Below, piece by piece: positions 53,001 to 57,353 of a stretch of DNA of 64,000 nt (position 1 is its first letter; each line of letters opens with the position of its first letter). The translations under genes and the position numbers were made by a program. The stretch comes from Arctopsyche grandis (Eukaryota > Arthropoda > Insecta > Trichoptera > Hydropsychidae), in contig NC_135359.1 in assembly GCF_051622035.1 (NCBI RefSeq), forward strand, positions 24,090,001 to 24,154,000, written 5' to 3'. A model generated the notes under the pieces. It searched no databases. It worked only from the letters and a program-made list of their open reading frames with translations, and was not told where the DNA came from.

Positions 53001-54095
53001 CTTTTCTTATTTCCTCCCAAAAAACAATGAAAACCTTATATTTAGTAAATTTCCAAGACTTTTCTTGGTTGCTTGATAAATATCTAAAATTTTTGTCATT
53101 GAAAAAAGGGAAATTTGATTTAAAAGAAATGTTAGCATTGGTAATTAAACAGGTTAATTTTAAAGGAATAAATTATTTATTTTGGCCAATTTGCACAGGT
53201 CAAAACGAACAGGAATGCATCCATTGGCGTAACCAATCATAAGTGGTCACACGAGGTCGAGATGAACATTCTGCACCACTGGGCCTTCTGAATTTGTGGG
53301 TCCGTGCTTTTTAGAACTTCGATTACTGATCTATTATTGACCTCTAATTCCAAATAAAAATTATAAAGTAAAATCTTAAATATTGTATTGCATAAGATTT
53401 TGGAACTGGGGGTTGTTTAAGTTATGTTCTTTTTCACCCAAAGTAAGCCATTCGTTAGATAATTCTCTTTTGTAACAAATATGGTTTTTTGTGAAGTGGT
53501 ACACGCCAAATCTTCTTTATTTCACCATTTGGATCCTATACAAAGAATCTGATTACATTCACAAAATAGAGCCATTTCCGAGCTTTTGGCATTGGTTTAA
53601 TGTATTCTGAACGTTCTTTGGATGGACTCCAAAGGGTGAGATACGATATGACGCATACTGCTGCATCGGTCTCGATTTAAATCGATTAATGTGTGTCAAT
53701 ACTTATTGCAATGGAATTCGTTCGAAAGAAGTGCATAAAAATGAATTGAAACCAGAATGCTATGGATGTTTCAGGACAAACTGCAGCTGCTGCACCAGCA
53801 CAACCAAGGTCAGCAGGCGCTGCTGAATGGGCATTCGTTAGGGTTGGCAGCTGGTGGTGGTGAGCAAGCGGCAGCCTACTTCCCAGCTGGCACACCCTAC
53901 GGGGGATTGCACCATGCTCCAGCCCATGCACACCATCATGGACACCATCTGTGCCTGATGTGCCGCCAGGAGTTCCAGGGCAAGGCAGAATTCATGTTCC
54001 ACGTGCGAGGACACTTCGAGGGCAAGGTGTCTGATCTCACAGCCGCTGATATGCTCGCACGCAGCCTCATGGACAACTCAGGTCTTTGCACGTAG
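14281..54095 (+). CDS. ZAD and C2H2 zinc-finger protein, 11 exons
   Basis: Probable sequence-specific DNA-binding nuclear protein, about 611 aa. Exons: 14281-14430, 22762-22920, 43896-44072, 44167-44279, 49132-49298, 49388-49471, 49597-49680, 50082-50219, 51797-51972, 52067-52333, 53775-54095 (stop TAG); all phases fit. Order: ZAD (LCRLC in exon 1, ICERC in exon 2), an Ala/His-rich linker, a Ser/Asn-rich linker, three adjacent C2H2 fingers (exons 6, 7, 8), a Gln-rich stretch, a fourth finger (CELCGRMFSTRDEWTAHAKSH), Gly- and Gln-rich stretches, and a last finger (CLMCRQEFQGKAEFMFHVRGH). ZAD domains are insect protein-protein (dimer) modules. The start MTEPDD at 14281 or MDNSC at 14236 are both possible. 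Introns 1 and 2 (8.3 and 21 kb) are packed with transposons. The exon 5 donor is the least certain. I could not name the ortholog. Confidence 0.88.
14431..15036. other. Intron 1, proximal part
   Basis: C run at 14478-14492, then AT-rich sequence with a (CATA)n run at about 14762-14793. No gene seen. Confidence 0.45.
15037..15294. mobile_element. Palindromic hAT-like MITE
   Basis: Element 15045-15286 with inverted ends CAGTGGCGGCTCGTGCA and its complement; the pairing runs on for about 60 bp (GCGGCGCTGCAGCACCCCC). It is flanked by the exact 8-bp repeat GATATTAT (15037-15044, 15287-15294). It has no coding capacity. Confidence 0.88.
15295..16320. other. Intron 1, no gene seen
   Basis: AT-rich with many ACATATGTATGTA-like short palindromes. 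No coding signal or element boundary found. Confidence 0.4.
16320..16545. other. Small GC-rich island in intron 1
   Basis: Contrasts sharply with its AT-rich surroundings (GGGGGGCG, GCCCCCCTCG and similar). No convincing exon: open frames are short with no domain. Could be a regulatory island or a repeat. Confidence 0.35.
16620..16830. repeat. Dispersed repeat fragment
   Basis: Holds ACTTTACAGATCAACTCCAA, similar to the block CTTTACAGATCGCTCCAAAG at about 34440 and to a related block at about 20930, all next to runs of TTTATTTATT. Probably the 3' tail of a dispersed retroposon on the - strand. Confidence 0.4.
16885..17150. repeat. AT-rich low-complexity tract
   Basis: Irregular tandem units of AAATATAAAAATATAAAA with AATTGTAAAAACATG in between. 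The open frame on the - strand (rich in F, I and Y) is a by-product. Confidence 0.85.
17400..17560 (+). repeat. Dispersed repeat R, copy 1
   Basis: Shares ATCATGAAAACGTGATCAGT, then AAAATCTCGAGTTCGAATTT, then CTATTGTTACTACGTACATA, with copies at 17950-18160 (inverted) and 57690-58020. The family is unknown to me. Confidence 0.7.
17950..18160 (-). repeat. Dispersed repeat R, copy 2, inverted
   Basis: Complement of the copy at 17400-17560, with the block GATTCGAACTCGAGATTTTG duplicated in tandem. With copy 1 it forms an inverted pair around about 390 bp, so the two may be the ends of one element. Confidence 0.7.
18259..18479 (+). mobile_element. Helitron-like element, family D, copy 1
   Basis: Starts A|TCTAATATATAATTTCGAAAG and ends GAAGCCGGGAAAAACAACTAG|T. 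A TC start, a CTAG end before T and no inverted ends or target duplication fit a non-autonomous Helitron. The body shared with other copies includes GATTCGCCATGTTTAAGC. Confidence 0.75.
18527..19253. repeat. Old, diverged long inverted repeat
   Basis: The left end (GAGTGGAAACTAATGAATCT, later TTTTGCAGGATTTAATTCAG and AATTAATTATCTAGCGAATT) is matched in inverted order by the right end (complement reads GAGCGGAAACTAATCAATCT, TTTTGCAGTCTTTAATTCA, GATTAATTATCTAGCTAATT). Arms of about 330 bp meet near a small palindrome (TCGCTCGAAAGCGAGTGA, about 18880-18900). Likely a decayed foldback transposon. Confidence 0.65.
19254..20880. other. Intron 1, no gene seen
   Basis: AT-rich. Near 19256-19330 a short cluster repeats GCTTTTGCTGTAAAAAT and the palindrome CACATTGTGCACATTTTAC. 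Many ACATATGTACATAC runs at 19755-19830. A TTTATTTATT tract at about 20255-20280 is followed by CTGTCCCTCACAGAGGTG. No coding signal. Confidence 0.4.
20881..21395 (-). repeat. tRNA-derived SINE copy 5, long form
   Basis: Reverse-strand copy: AAATTGGCAAACTCTGATAG and GAAACGATCGATTTTGAGTC are complements of the shared body, and CTGCTGG at the right is the complement of the head. It extends left to TATACACTCGTCAGATCGCT, a possible 3' end next to TTATTTTATT. Confidence 0.7.
21465..21713 (+). repeat. tRNA-derived SINE copy 6
   Basis: A-box-like AGCTCGGTGGTTGCG, B-box-like GGGCTCGAGCCC, then CAAGTCAATCGTTTCTTATT, TTGCTAATTTATATGATTTC and CAAATTGGCAGCC. It ends where a Helitron-like element begins. 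Confidence 0.8.
21714..21905 (-). mobile_element. Helitron-like element, family D, copy 2
   Basis: Complement of the D family: CTAG, then GGTTTTACCCGGATTTGCTC and AAAATGGCCAATCTAATAGT. Its far (5') end is lost in a small tandem repeat. Confidence 0.65.
21905..21985. repeat. Three tandem units of 27-28 bp
   Basis: AGATAAATTTATGTATGAGT plus TATATT repeated three times, the last unit diverging after GAGTTA. Confidence 0.9.
22087..22316 (+). mobile_element. Helitron-like element, family D, copy 3
   Basis: Starts A|TCTAATATATAATAAAATTTC and ends GCGAAGGCGCGTAAAACAACTAG|T, with the shared body TTACTATTAGATTCGCCATG. Confidence 0.75.
22325..22520 (+). mobile_element. 5'-truncated LINE 3' tail
   Basis: TTCCTATTATGCTGTACATT and ATTGTGAACATAATTTAGTA match the 3' UTR of the Jockey-type LINE at 32620-32790 almost base for base. 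Only the 3' UTR is present, as expected from aborted target-primed reverse transcription. Confidence 0.85.
22762..22920 (+). CDS. Exon 2: C-terminal half of ZAD
   Basis: ISKDDFLPKKICERCVSRLE and on to TSTINFQ, then donor GTATGT. The second CxxC of the ZAD lies here. Acceptor TTCATTCTAG. Phase 0 at both ends, 53 codons. Confidence 0.88.
22980..23190. other. GC-richer block after exon 2
   Basis: Just inside intron 2, richer in G and C than its surroundings, with CCCCC and GGGGG runs. Two overlapping open frames here lack any domain. Confidence 0.3.
23191..24600. other. Intron 2, no gene seen
   Basis: AT-rich. A small cluster of TATTAATTAGATTATTACAG-like repeats lies at about 23980-24065, and a G run with CAGCCCCCTCCCC at 24470-24510 looks like the edge of a repeat. 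Confidence 0.4.
24600..25275. repeat. Decayed repeat with inverted CCCGGG-rich ends
   Basis: GTATTCCCGGACTTTTTTAA and GACACGGGACGGATCCCGGG at the left, and AAGAATTCCCGGGACACGGG plus GTCCCGGGTTGACCCGGGTG at the right, suggest the inverted ends of an old DNA transposon. The interior has no recognisable transposase. Confidence 0.45.
25321..25544 (+). mobile_element. Helitron-like element, family D, copy 4
   Basis: TCATTTCGAAAGAGACTTTT to GAAGCCGGGTAAAAACATTAG. The usual CTAG is ATTAG here. A family H element begins at the very next base. Confidence 0.7.
25545..25920 (+). mobile_element. Helitron-like element, family H, copy 1
   Basis: Starts TCTTCAATATATATGTATAT, carries ACCACTGAACCGATTGCAAT, and ends with a hairpin (stem about GCATGCGTT... 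/ ...CGCATGC) and CGGGTTCAGCTAG|T. The 25798-25874 part is a degenerate (GGGAAC)n run of about 12 units; open frames there (Asn-Gly, Thr-Gly repeats) are by-products. Confidence 0.78.
25921..26380. other. Intron 2, no gene seen
   Basis: AT-rich sequence grading into a GC-richer block. No coding signal. Confidence 0.35.
26380..26700. other. GC-rich island in intron 2
   Basis: Contains GGGGCGGGGCGGGGTGCATG and other G runs. No exon with a domain. Similar in kind to the islands at 36.2 and 38.1 kb. Confidence 0.35.
26701..27239. other. Intron 2, no gene seen
   Basis: AT-rich; a direct repeat of TTTTTATTAAATTGTATATA occurs near 26948 and 27000. Confidence 0.4.
27240..27552 (+). mobile_element. 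Helitron-like element, family H, copy 2
   Basis: A|TCTATATATGTATG start, (TCTG)n, GGCTCCTAAGCTACTGAACC, GGATTTGTTGTATGCATGTC, then the 3' hairpin (GCACGCGTT / AACGCATGC, one mismatch) and GAGTTCAGCTAG|T. Confidence 0.8.
27553..27776 (+). mobile_element. Helitron-like element, family D, copy 5
   Basis: Starts TCTAATATGAAAAAGACTCA at the base following family H copy 2 and ends GAAGCCGGGTAAAATCACTAG|T. Confidence 0.75.
27777..28490. other. Intron 2, no gene seen
   Basis: AT-rich. A 68-codon open frame at 27961-28167 has no recognisable domain and weak coding character; I do not call it a gene. Confidence 0.4.
28662..29861 (+). CDS. LINE ORF1, gag-like nucleic-acid-binding protein
   Basis: About 399 aa from the ATG at 28662 (CACCATGC context); the frame is open upstream to an ATG at 28548, which lies in the likely 5' UTR. 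Three zinc knuckles follow one another from 29346: CFRCQEYGHAAKNC, CVKCAGTHLTAQC and CSGCSGSHPANFKDC. The part before them (VVRGLPKLPEADIKDDI) resembles the domain that precedes knuckles in Jockey-clade ORF1 proteins. It would bind the element RNA in the particle. Proline-rich linker and short helical tail follow. Intact. Confidence 0.92.
   Translation: MRGSNLKKRLKKTLITTTEAPQPGCSQTAQMETEWQFPKHTAKNVKDVAPEFKIQEKNKFEGLLEVSDVPRSGGRIPPIIMTATGTHGSMIESIKKFIKDFTMTYIGQNNVKIQCKSLEDFKKLRDGLTPDRQFHTFSRKEEKEIKSVVRGLPKLPEADIKDDIIRQGFPVTKVIQMKTKEPRSNATELYLVFFEPSVSAKKIKEIRYICYTKVSVVKYTSKSQNITQCFRCQEYGHAAKNCNRQAKCVKCAGTHLTAQCNQGIVIPAVCSGCSGSHPANFKDCPKRQSYLKMLESRKNRASIVKANPWKLPVVQPQNIPVVNDHNFPKLPTIKTPSPNIPKKPHQPTNPNIQPTTDLTSMASMTKMLKILQEIRAKASGCTDKLELALMLVEYLDVFD
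29848..32539 (+). pseudogene. LINE ORF2, endonuclease and reverse transcriptase, one frameshift
   Basis: The ATG at 29848 overlaps the end of ORF1. The first part (29848-31194) is an APE-type endonuclease: WNARGL, ISET, VVAGDFNAKH and SSDHLPII are the active-site blocks. At an A-rich run near 31185-31197 the frame shifts by one base and stops at 31192-31194. The reverse transcriptase goes on in the next frame, open from about 31193 to the stop at 32537-32539: PANYRPISLL, FGFRTGHST, LDIEKAFDTVWHD, GVPQGSLLGPLLF and the catalytic YADD at 31844-31855, then the thumb. Without the slip it would be a full ORF2. A true slip is likelier than programmed shifting, but a sequencing error in the A run is possible. 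Confidence 0.92.
32801..33270. other. Intron 2, no gene seen
   Basis: AT-rich sequence downstream of the LINE. No coding signal. Confidence 0.35.
33270..33420. other. Small GC-richer block
   Basis: CACCCACCCCACTCAGAGGG and CACCCCACAGTGGGTAAGCG stand out from the AT-rich surroundings. CAGTGGGTAAG has donor character, but no exon can be supported. Confidence 0.3.
33421..33888. other. Intron 2, no gene seen
   Basis: AT-rich, no coding signal, no element recognised. Confidence 0.35.
33889..34266. mobile_element. Foldback MITE, 360 bp, 9-bp TSD (family M copy 1)
   Basis: Element 33898-34257 with flanking 9-bp repeats AGTAAGGAG (33889-33897, 34258-34266). Almost the whole element is one palindrome: GGTCTCCGTGACGAGCCAGA... 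against ...CTGGCTCGTCACGTAGACC, with arms of about 170 bp. The 9-bp duplication and long inverted arms fit Mutator-like foldback elements. The two opposed open frames encode the same peptide because of the palindrome; no gene. Confidence 0.92.
34420..34800 (-). repeat. tRNA-derived SINE copy 7, long form
   Basis: Reverse-strand: AAATTGGCACACTCTGATAG, AAACGATCGGCTTAGTCACA, GGTCTGGCCAGCAGCC, GAGTCGAACCGTGACC (complement of the B box) and ACACTGCTGG (head). Its left end shares TACACTCGCCTTTACAGATC with other long copies. Confidence 0.75.
34801..35331. other. Intron 2, no gene seen
   Basis: AT-rich; short GTGTCTGTG runs near 34870. No coding signal. Confidence 0.35.
35332..35777 (+). mobile_element. 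Helitron-like element, family H, copy 3
   Basis: Begins TCTATATACC..., carries a long (TCTG)n microsatellite at about 35366-35453, then GGCTCCTAAGCCACTCAACC, GAAGCGCCATTGTGTAGTCA, the 3' hairpin GCATGCGTT / AACGCATGC and GAGTTCAGCTAG|T. Confidence 0.8.
35798..35976 (-). mobile_element. Helitron-like element, family D, copy 6
   Basis: Complement of family D: CACCCAGCTTTGCTCGGTAT, AACCGCTTAAACATGGCC and CGAAATTATATATTAGA at its 5' end. The 3' CTAG has decayed. Confidence 0.7.
35977..36020 (-). repeat. Possible scrap of LINE 3' tail
   Basis: TTCTAATGTTAGAG...AAGAGCTCAATAGCC resembles the complement of the LINE 3' UTR start near 32610-32660. Too short to be sure. Confidence 0.35.
36117..36700. 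promoter_or_regulatory. Strong GC/CpG-rich island in intron 2
   Basis: About 580 bp, by far richer in G, C and CG than its surroundings. It has donor-like sites (AGTCGGGTAAGG near 36255) and an acceptor-like CCCCCGCAG near 36370, so it could be an alternative promoter with a non-coding exon. The long open frames on both strands (36200-36664, 36399-36740) are low-stop artefacts of the GC content with no domains. Confidence 0.4.
36701..38040. other. Intron 2, no gene seen
   Basis: Very AT-rich. A block near 37430-37560 (ATTCCATTCAGATTATTTTG, AGGAAAACTTGCTTTTTCT, then AAATAAATAAATTAATTTG) recurs near 37615-37710, a local duplication of about 100 bp. No coding signal. Confidence 0.45.
38040..38527. 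promoter_or_regulatory. GC-rich island, candidate alternative promoter
   Basis: A 450-bp GC- and CpG-rich block immediately upstream of a short ATG exon with a donor (38528-38539). The open frames through the island on both strands are GC artefacts. Placement fits a second promoter of the zinc-finger gene. Confidence 0.4.
38528..38539 (+). CDS. Candidate alternative first coding exon (4 codons)
   Basis: ATG CAT TAT TGG followed at once by the donor GTGAGATT. It ends in phase 0, the phase needed to join exon 3 of the zinc-finger gene at 43896. If used, it would give a protein without the ZAD, starting MHYW followed by DGTVNMEKMTEAQ. This is inference from position, phase and the GC island only. 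Confidence 0.35.
38540..39780. other. Intron 2, no gene seen
   Basis: AT-rich sequence. A 96-codon open frame across 38498-38788 has no known domain and runs through the proposed donor site; not called. Confidence 0.4.
39781..39824. repeat. Perfect 20-bp hairpin with 4-nt loop
   Basis: TGATTTACAGTCACTTCACA, loop ATAC, then the exact complement. A perfect stem this long is not chance in such sequence. It may be two transposon ends joined head to head (TTACAGTCACTTC resembles a Tc1/mariner-type end), or a transcribed hairpin. Confidence 0.9.
40040..40450. other. GC-rich island in intron 2
   Basis: Compositionally like the islands at 36.2 and 38.1 kb. Open frames lack domains. No exon supported. 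Confidence 0.35.
40451..41840. other. Intron 2, no gene seen
   Basis: AT-rich. TCTATATATATAAAAGTAAT at 41220 looks like the 5' end of a Helitron-like element, but no matching 3' end was found. The block CACTGAATCACGTTTTCATG near 41700 is a scrap of repeat R. Confidence 0.4.
41841..42759. mobile_element. Non-autonomous hAT element, 903 bp, 8-bp TSD
   Basis: Element 41849-42751 with ends CAGCGGTTTCCAAACTT and the complement (AGTTTGGAAACCGCTG), flanked by the exact repeat CTCTAGAG (41841-41848, 42752-42759). Sub-terminal CGCCTCCC repeats occur at both ends. Inside, 42150-42235 holds tandem units of about 30 bp (GGGGTTTCAATCAAAAAAAT). No transposase. Confidence 0.92.
42760..43404. other. Intron 2, no gene seen
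   Basis: AT-rich, no coding signal, no element recognised. Confidence 0.35.
43405..43586 (-). mobile_element. Helitron-like element, family D, copy 7
   Basis: A|CTAGTGGTTTTACCCGGCTTC (complement of the 3' end), AACCGCTTAAACATGGCTAA, GACGTCACGGATTCTACACC and TCGAAATTATATATTACA at the 5' end. Confidence 0.78.
43896..44072 (+). CDS. Exon 3: Ala/His-rich linker
   Basis: DGTVNMEKMTEAQKTAYLEA and on through an Ala-rich helix and PAPPAHHHHQYSAVGSPIK. Acceptor TTTTCAG, donor GTTACA (weak). Phase 0 at both ends, 59 codons. Confidence 0.8.
44167..44279 (+). CDS. Exon 4: acidic/Ser-Thr linker
   Basis: VPQVSSSTGATDSTFTVPDD and on to VLQSLGS, ending two bases into a Trp codon before donor GTAAGA. Acceptor AAATTTAG. 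The next intron (4.85 kb) holds the Helitron and its tandem array. Confidence 0.78.
44308..47020 (+). mobile_element. Helitron-like element, family H, copy 4, with internal array
   Basis: Left part (TCGTATATATAAAAATTAAT, CCATTCAACCGATTGCGATG, GTGTGCATGTCC) matches other H copies. The right part has the hairpin GCATGCGTT / AACGCATGC and CGGGTTCAGCTAG|T. Between them lies an array of 208-210-bp units, so this copy is 2.7 kb instead of 0.3-0.45 kb. The exact 5' base is uncertain. Confidence 0.78.
44448..46937 (+). repeat. Tandem array, about 12 units of 208-210 bp
   Basis: The block ATGGGAACGGAAACG recurs at 44633, 44841, 45051, then every 210 bp to 46731, with a diverged last copy at 46938. 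Each unit has an AACGGGAA purine-rich part, GAGTGGCATTGCATGGCAAA, ACCTACGCTGTTAGGGTG and GTTCGCCGCC...CGCCTGCG. Units from 45051 on look identical except for a T/A site (AGTGTTCGCC or AGTGATCGCC). The first two and the last junction have TTTTTTAGTCAAG, the nine middle ones TTTTTTAATCAAG. Small open frames in the first two units are not genes. Confidence 0.97.
47021..47379 (+). mobile_element. Helitron-like element, family H, copy 5
   Basis: Starts TCTATATATATAAAATTAAA at the base after copy 4's CTAG, then (TCTG)n, GGCTCCTAAACCACTCAACC, GAAGCGCCATTGTGTAGGCA, hairpin arms CATGCGTT / AACGCATG and TTCAGCTTG|T (CTTG in place of CTAG). Confidence 0.8.
47380..47846. other. Intron 4, no gene seen
   Basis: Less AT-rich spacer without coding signal or recognisable element. 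Confidence 0.35.
47847..48319. mobile_element. hAT-like MITE, 457 bp, 8-bp TSD (family P copy 1)
   Basis: Element 47855-48311, ends CAGTGGCGTAAC and (complement) CAGGCGCGTAC, flanked by the exact repeat CCTTCTAT (47847-47854, 48312-48319). The interior (ATGCAAATGTTGGAAAAAGG, CAATTACATCTTTCAAAGAC, GGGCCCTTAAATCTAAAAGG) matches the copy at 58900-59590. Confidence 0.85.
48530..48755 (+). repeat. tRNA-derived SINE copy 8
   Basis: CCAGCAACGTAGCTCAGTGG with a good A box, B box GAGTTCAATCCCTGG at about 48579, then GATCGATCGTTTCCTATCAG, TTTGCCAATTTATCTGGTTG and CAAATTGGCAACC. The best complete copy for deriving the family. Confidence 0.85.
48756..49131. other. Intron 4, distal part
   Basis: AT-rich; ends in a polypyrimidine acceptor TTTTTTTCTTCAAAG before exon 5. 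No gene. Confidence 0.45.
49132..49298 (+). CDS. Exon 5: Ser/Asn-rich linker
   Basis: Completes a Trp codon, then SPEVTSNIPRPNLIPFTEPY on to KPTSSNND. The donor at 49299 (GACG|GTACCA) is weak but is the only one giving the phase needed by the next exon with an intron of workable size (89 bp). The frame stays open to 49375. Confidence 0.65.
49388..49471 (+). CDS. Exon 6: single C2H2 finger, version a
   Basis: 84 bp encoding FECTVCGKGLARKDKLTIHM and RIHTG, one finger and its linker. It differs from exon 7 in two residues (N/D in the linker, L/M in the finger). Acceptor TTTTATAG, donor GTAATA; both ends have the same phase. Confidence 0.9.
49597..49680 (+). CDS. Exon 7: single C2H2 finger, version b
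   Basis: 84 bp encoding FECTVCGKGMARKDKLTIHM and RIHTG. Same length and phase as exon 6 but many synonymous differences, so the duplication is old and the protein conserved. The acceptor is ATATATACATAG, a poor pyrimidine tract within an AT microsatellite. Confidence 0.88.
50082..50219 (+). CDS. Exon 8: third adjacent C2H2 finger
   Basis: GEKPYVCEVCNKAFARRDKL then VLHMNKLKH (His spacing of five) and SNIAPLGKRSITVA; GKR could be part of a nuclear localisation signal. Acceptor TATGTTCGCAG, donor GTAAGT. Confidence 0.9.
50220..51176. other. Intron 8, first part, no gene seen
   Basis: AT-rich with ATGTATATGTATGTATATAT runs near 50277. No coding signal. Confidence 0.4.
51177..51253. mobile_element. 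Foldback MITE, minimal 59-bp form, 9-bp TSD (family M copy 3)
   Basis: Element 51186-51244 starting GGGTCTACGTGAC and ending CACGGAGACCG, flanked by the 9-bp repeat GTATATATT (51177-51185, 51245-51253). The inside keeps TTTTCTGTAATTTAACATTC from the longer copies. It is an extreme deletion form. Confidence 0.85.
51254..51796. other. Intron 8, last part
   Basis: Mixed composition near 51380-51460 (GGTGGCGCCTCGCCGTGCCC) may be a repeat end. The acceptor of exon 9 is CTGTCTGTGACAG. No gene. Confidence 0.4.
51797..51972 (+). CDS. Exon 9: Gln/Gly/His-rich linker
   Basis: IKIDDVKPLSMNHGSVKQQQ and on through a Gly-rich part to HHQHQQLQ, donor GTAAAT. Low-complexity, likely disordered, typical of activation regions. 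Confidence 0.8.
52067..52333 (+). CDS. Exon 10: fourth C2H2 finger and Gly tract
   Basis: Finger CELCGRMFSTRDEWTAHAKSH, then a run of about ten Gly, then Asn/Gln-rich sequence to QQQNHQ. Acceptor CTGTTCTAG, donor GTAGAA. Phase 0 at both ends. Confidence 0.85.
52634..52919. mobile_element. Harbinger-like MITE, 280 bp, TAA duplication
   Basis: Element 52637-52916 with ends GGTAGAATCACACAGG and (complement) GGGCGAAATCACACAGG, flanked by TAA on each side. A 3-bp TWA duplication and G-rich ends fit PIF/Harbinger MITEs. Contains a T run of 18 or so. It sits in intron 10. Confidence 0.7.
52920..53774. other. Intron 10, distal part
   Basis: An 82-codon open frame at 52994-53242 has no known domain and is not called. 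A scrap CATTGGCGTAACCAATC near 53222 resembles a family P end. No gene. Confidence 0.4.
53775..54095 (+). CDS. Exon 11: last C2H2 finger and stop
   Basis: DKLQLLHQHNQGQQALLNGH, an Ala/Gly/His-rich part, then CLMCRQEFQGKAEFMFHVRGH, and a C-terminal helix-like SDLTAADMLARSLMDNSGLCT. Acceptor GATGTTTCAG. Stop TAG at 54093-54095. Confidence 0.88.
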   Translation, partial: DKLQLLHQHNQGQQALLNGHSLGLAAGGGEQAAAYFPAGTPYGGLHHAPAHAHHHGHHLCLMCRQEFQGKAEFMFHVRGHFEGKVSDLTAADMLARSLMDNSGLCT

Positions 54096-54350
54096 GTCGC
54101 GCCCAACGACCCGCTCCTATTCGAACCCTTCGTACCCTCATAGCGATCGTCCCCCGCCAGAGTCTATTTTTTAAACGAGAACAGATGACAGTGGAAGACG
54201 ATATACACGAATACCCCCGTGTACGAAGTGGAAATGTAATCAAACTCAAACACTACCTGTCTGACCCTTGCAGAAGAGTCTAGAGGTCTGGGTTCACTTT
54301 TAGCGACACTCCATAAATCTTTTCTGGTTTCTGGATCATTTCTTCACCAA

Positions 54351-54527
54351 GACCCGGGCCACACCGTGCAATTTTGTCAGCCGACTAGTTGCGCGACCAG
54401 AAAAAATGTATGGAAATGTGAGCAACAAAGAAGTTGACGGGTGTGGCATGCCCCATCTAACTGCATACATTGGTCTGGTCGCCCTCAACCAAGTCGCTCG
54501 CAAGTCGCAAGGTGTGGCCCGGCTCTA
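54351..54527. mobile_element. Short MITE in 3' UTR region
   Basis: Left end CCCGGGCCACACCGTGCAA is matched by GCAAGGTGTGGCCCGGC at the right; CGCGACCAGA and TCTGGTCGCC inside are also inverted. About 175 bp. A clear target duplication was not found, so the superfamily is open. Confidence 0.7.
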
Positions 54528-55236
54528 AGCATTCAGGAGGTGTAACAATTCGGGTCAAACTTCTAAATGTTGCAACTTTCCGAGTGTATATAACGAGAAA
54601 GTGAGCTGGATTTGAGGTAATATTATATTTATGACGCGGCATGATGTCGTGTCGCCAAAAGTGTACCTTGACTTAACACGTGTTTGATTTTGCGAAACTT
54701 CGTATGGATTTTGGGGTATTTTTGTATGTATATCGAAAATCCAGTGCACTGCGAACAATGAACAAGTGTTTAAATGGTGTAAATATTATAATTAGCATAT
54801 GCTGCGCGATTCACACATACATATATTTTTGTTAGACGAGAAAAGTTAGAAGAAAAATCGGAGCTTTTCTTTGACACGATTTTACTGGTCCGGCCTTTTC
54901 TGCTTATTTAGATGAGATGCCTTAAATCGGTGTGGACGGTAAATATTTGCTGTAAAGAAGCGATGAATTTTTTCAGTGCGATTTACATAATATACTTTAT
55001 TTCGTCTGAAAGTTGTGACGTGCGAGCTTTCAGCGTATCGTCTTAAGAATATTTTCACGGAGCCATCCTTCTATGATACAATAACGCATTTGTAAATCGA
55101 TCGTACTTTAATTGTAACTAAAATTAAACTATTCGTCATAACGATTTAATTTAGATTAAATGTGTCTAATGGTATGTGATCGGAAGCACTTTTCGATCGA
55201 TCTTATTAATTCTCAACACGTGGTGACGTGTTACTA

Positions 55237-55407
<171 letters not shown>

Positions 55408-57353
55408 ATAAATTAAAACTTAAATATAAAGTGATTGTTGAATCTGCGACAAATCATTTGTGTTCATTCTCCTATTAGATATTCGTAAGTGGAATAAAAT
55501 TTTTTAATATGCACAAGGAAATGGACAAACTTTTAAATATGAAATCAAAACAGTTACTGTGTAAATATTACAAATTCGGGCTATTTTATCAAAAGAAAAT
55601 GAAAAAAAAAATGTAAGAATATTAACTTAGTCGATGTTATAAATATGTAAAATTAAATTTGTTTTCAAAAATGTAATGTGATTGTCTTAGTAAATTATTT
55701 ATTTTTTTAAATTATGCTCTTGCGGCCATGTATATTATAATTATTAGTTTTTAGGTCTAAGCATATAATCTCGAATAATAAACACATAAAAATAAAGTTA
55801 AATTAAGCCAAAATAATGTATTTATGTCGAGAATTATTTTTTTAATTTCGACGAGACAACTTGTTGCTATTGTAGAGTTGCCTTTCTCTTACGATTTCTA
55901 GAGTTTTTAACATCTATCGATTGTTCGAATTCATTGATTTTGTGAAATATATAAAATATTTCCTAATAAAAATATTGGCGTTTATTTATAGCCAATATTT
56001 TTTTGTTTAAAAAAGTAAACGCCATAATATTTTCTATTATTATTATATTAACATGTATTTTGTAGTTGATTTAAGTATATGTTGTGTTGGATTGTATAAT
56101 AATTATATTCTAATAAGGACAGACATTGAGATCAGTCTGTTATCTCTGAAAGATAGGTGGGGACGAGTTTGCAATAGTAGAAAAGTAAATAATGCTTATC
56201 AAAATTGACTTTATATAGTCTGAGATAAATAGTTGAAGATTTTAAATCTAGTCAAATGTGAATGGAGTTTAAGAAGGATTGTAAGAGAAAAATATAATTG
56301 TGCCAGTTTAAAAATAGATAACGTGTTTGTTGAATTACTGTATATTTTTTAAATTAAACAGTGCACTATTGGCGAAAGTGTTGAAATGACAAATCAATCA
56401 TATTTTTAGTATTCTAATAGGATATATTGAACGAATTATATGATATAAATGAACATAAACCTTGAATTCTATTAATTTCATTAAAACATGAGTATTGAGT
56501 AATTATTCAACTAAAACTTAATGTTAAATAAATTTAATGCTTGAAAAAATATTGTTTTCTATTACAAACTATTTTCATATCAAATGATTAATTTTATAAC
56601 CATCACGTAACGCAATAATAAGTAGAATCGAAACATTTTTGTGCAAAATAACTTTGTTAATAATAAAAATTGGATATATTCAAAAATATCTATGCATGAA
56701 AGGTAACATGTACTATTGTATTAATAAGACTTAGCATATTGTTGTTGTAAATTATTTTTGTTAGTTTGTATAATCGATAGACTGTATAATTAGGAGAAAT
56801 GATGTACACCATCAGTAAGTAGTTCTAATAAATATTTAAAATAAAAATTGATTTATTTATTTATTTATATCCTCCATTGTGTTTCCTTGTTGTAAATACA
56901 TGCATACGTATGTATGTATGTACATATGTAATATGAAAATAAAATCATTTAAAAGAATTTAATTTTGAATAAGTGGTTTCGTTCCGGTGCCAAAACTCGA
57001 CGGAAACATTCACTTATTGTAATTGATAATACTCACGTAGTGCAAAAAAACTACTAACAAAAATGGCCAAAACGTTGATCGAGTGATTTTAGCTTTATTT
57101 AAGTGCAACAGACCAGAGTGCAGCCGTCCCCGTTGCTCATTCGAATGCTCAACTCTCTTTTTCAGTTTGTCCGACACTTTCTTGGCGTTTGACGCGAATC
57201 CGACACTCCTCCGGTCGATGAAAATAATCAGCCTCTAAGTCTAAATTGGCAATAGTGAAAATGTATTCGGGAGCTAAAATATATTGTCCCGTTAAAGTGG
57301 AGAGTTCCCTGTTATCCGTGTGTGCTCGAGTGTTTCAGTGTTTTTCGTGAAAA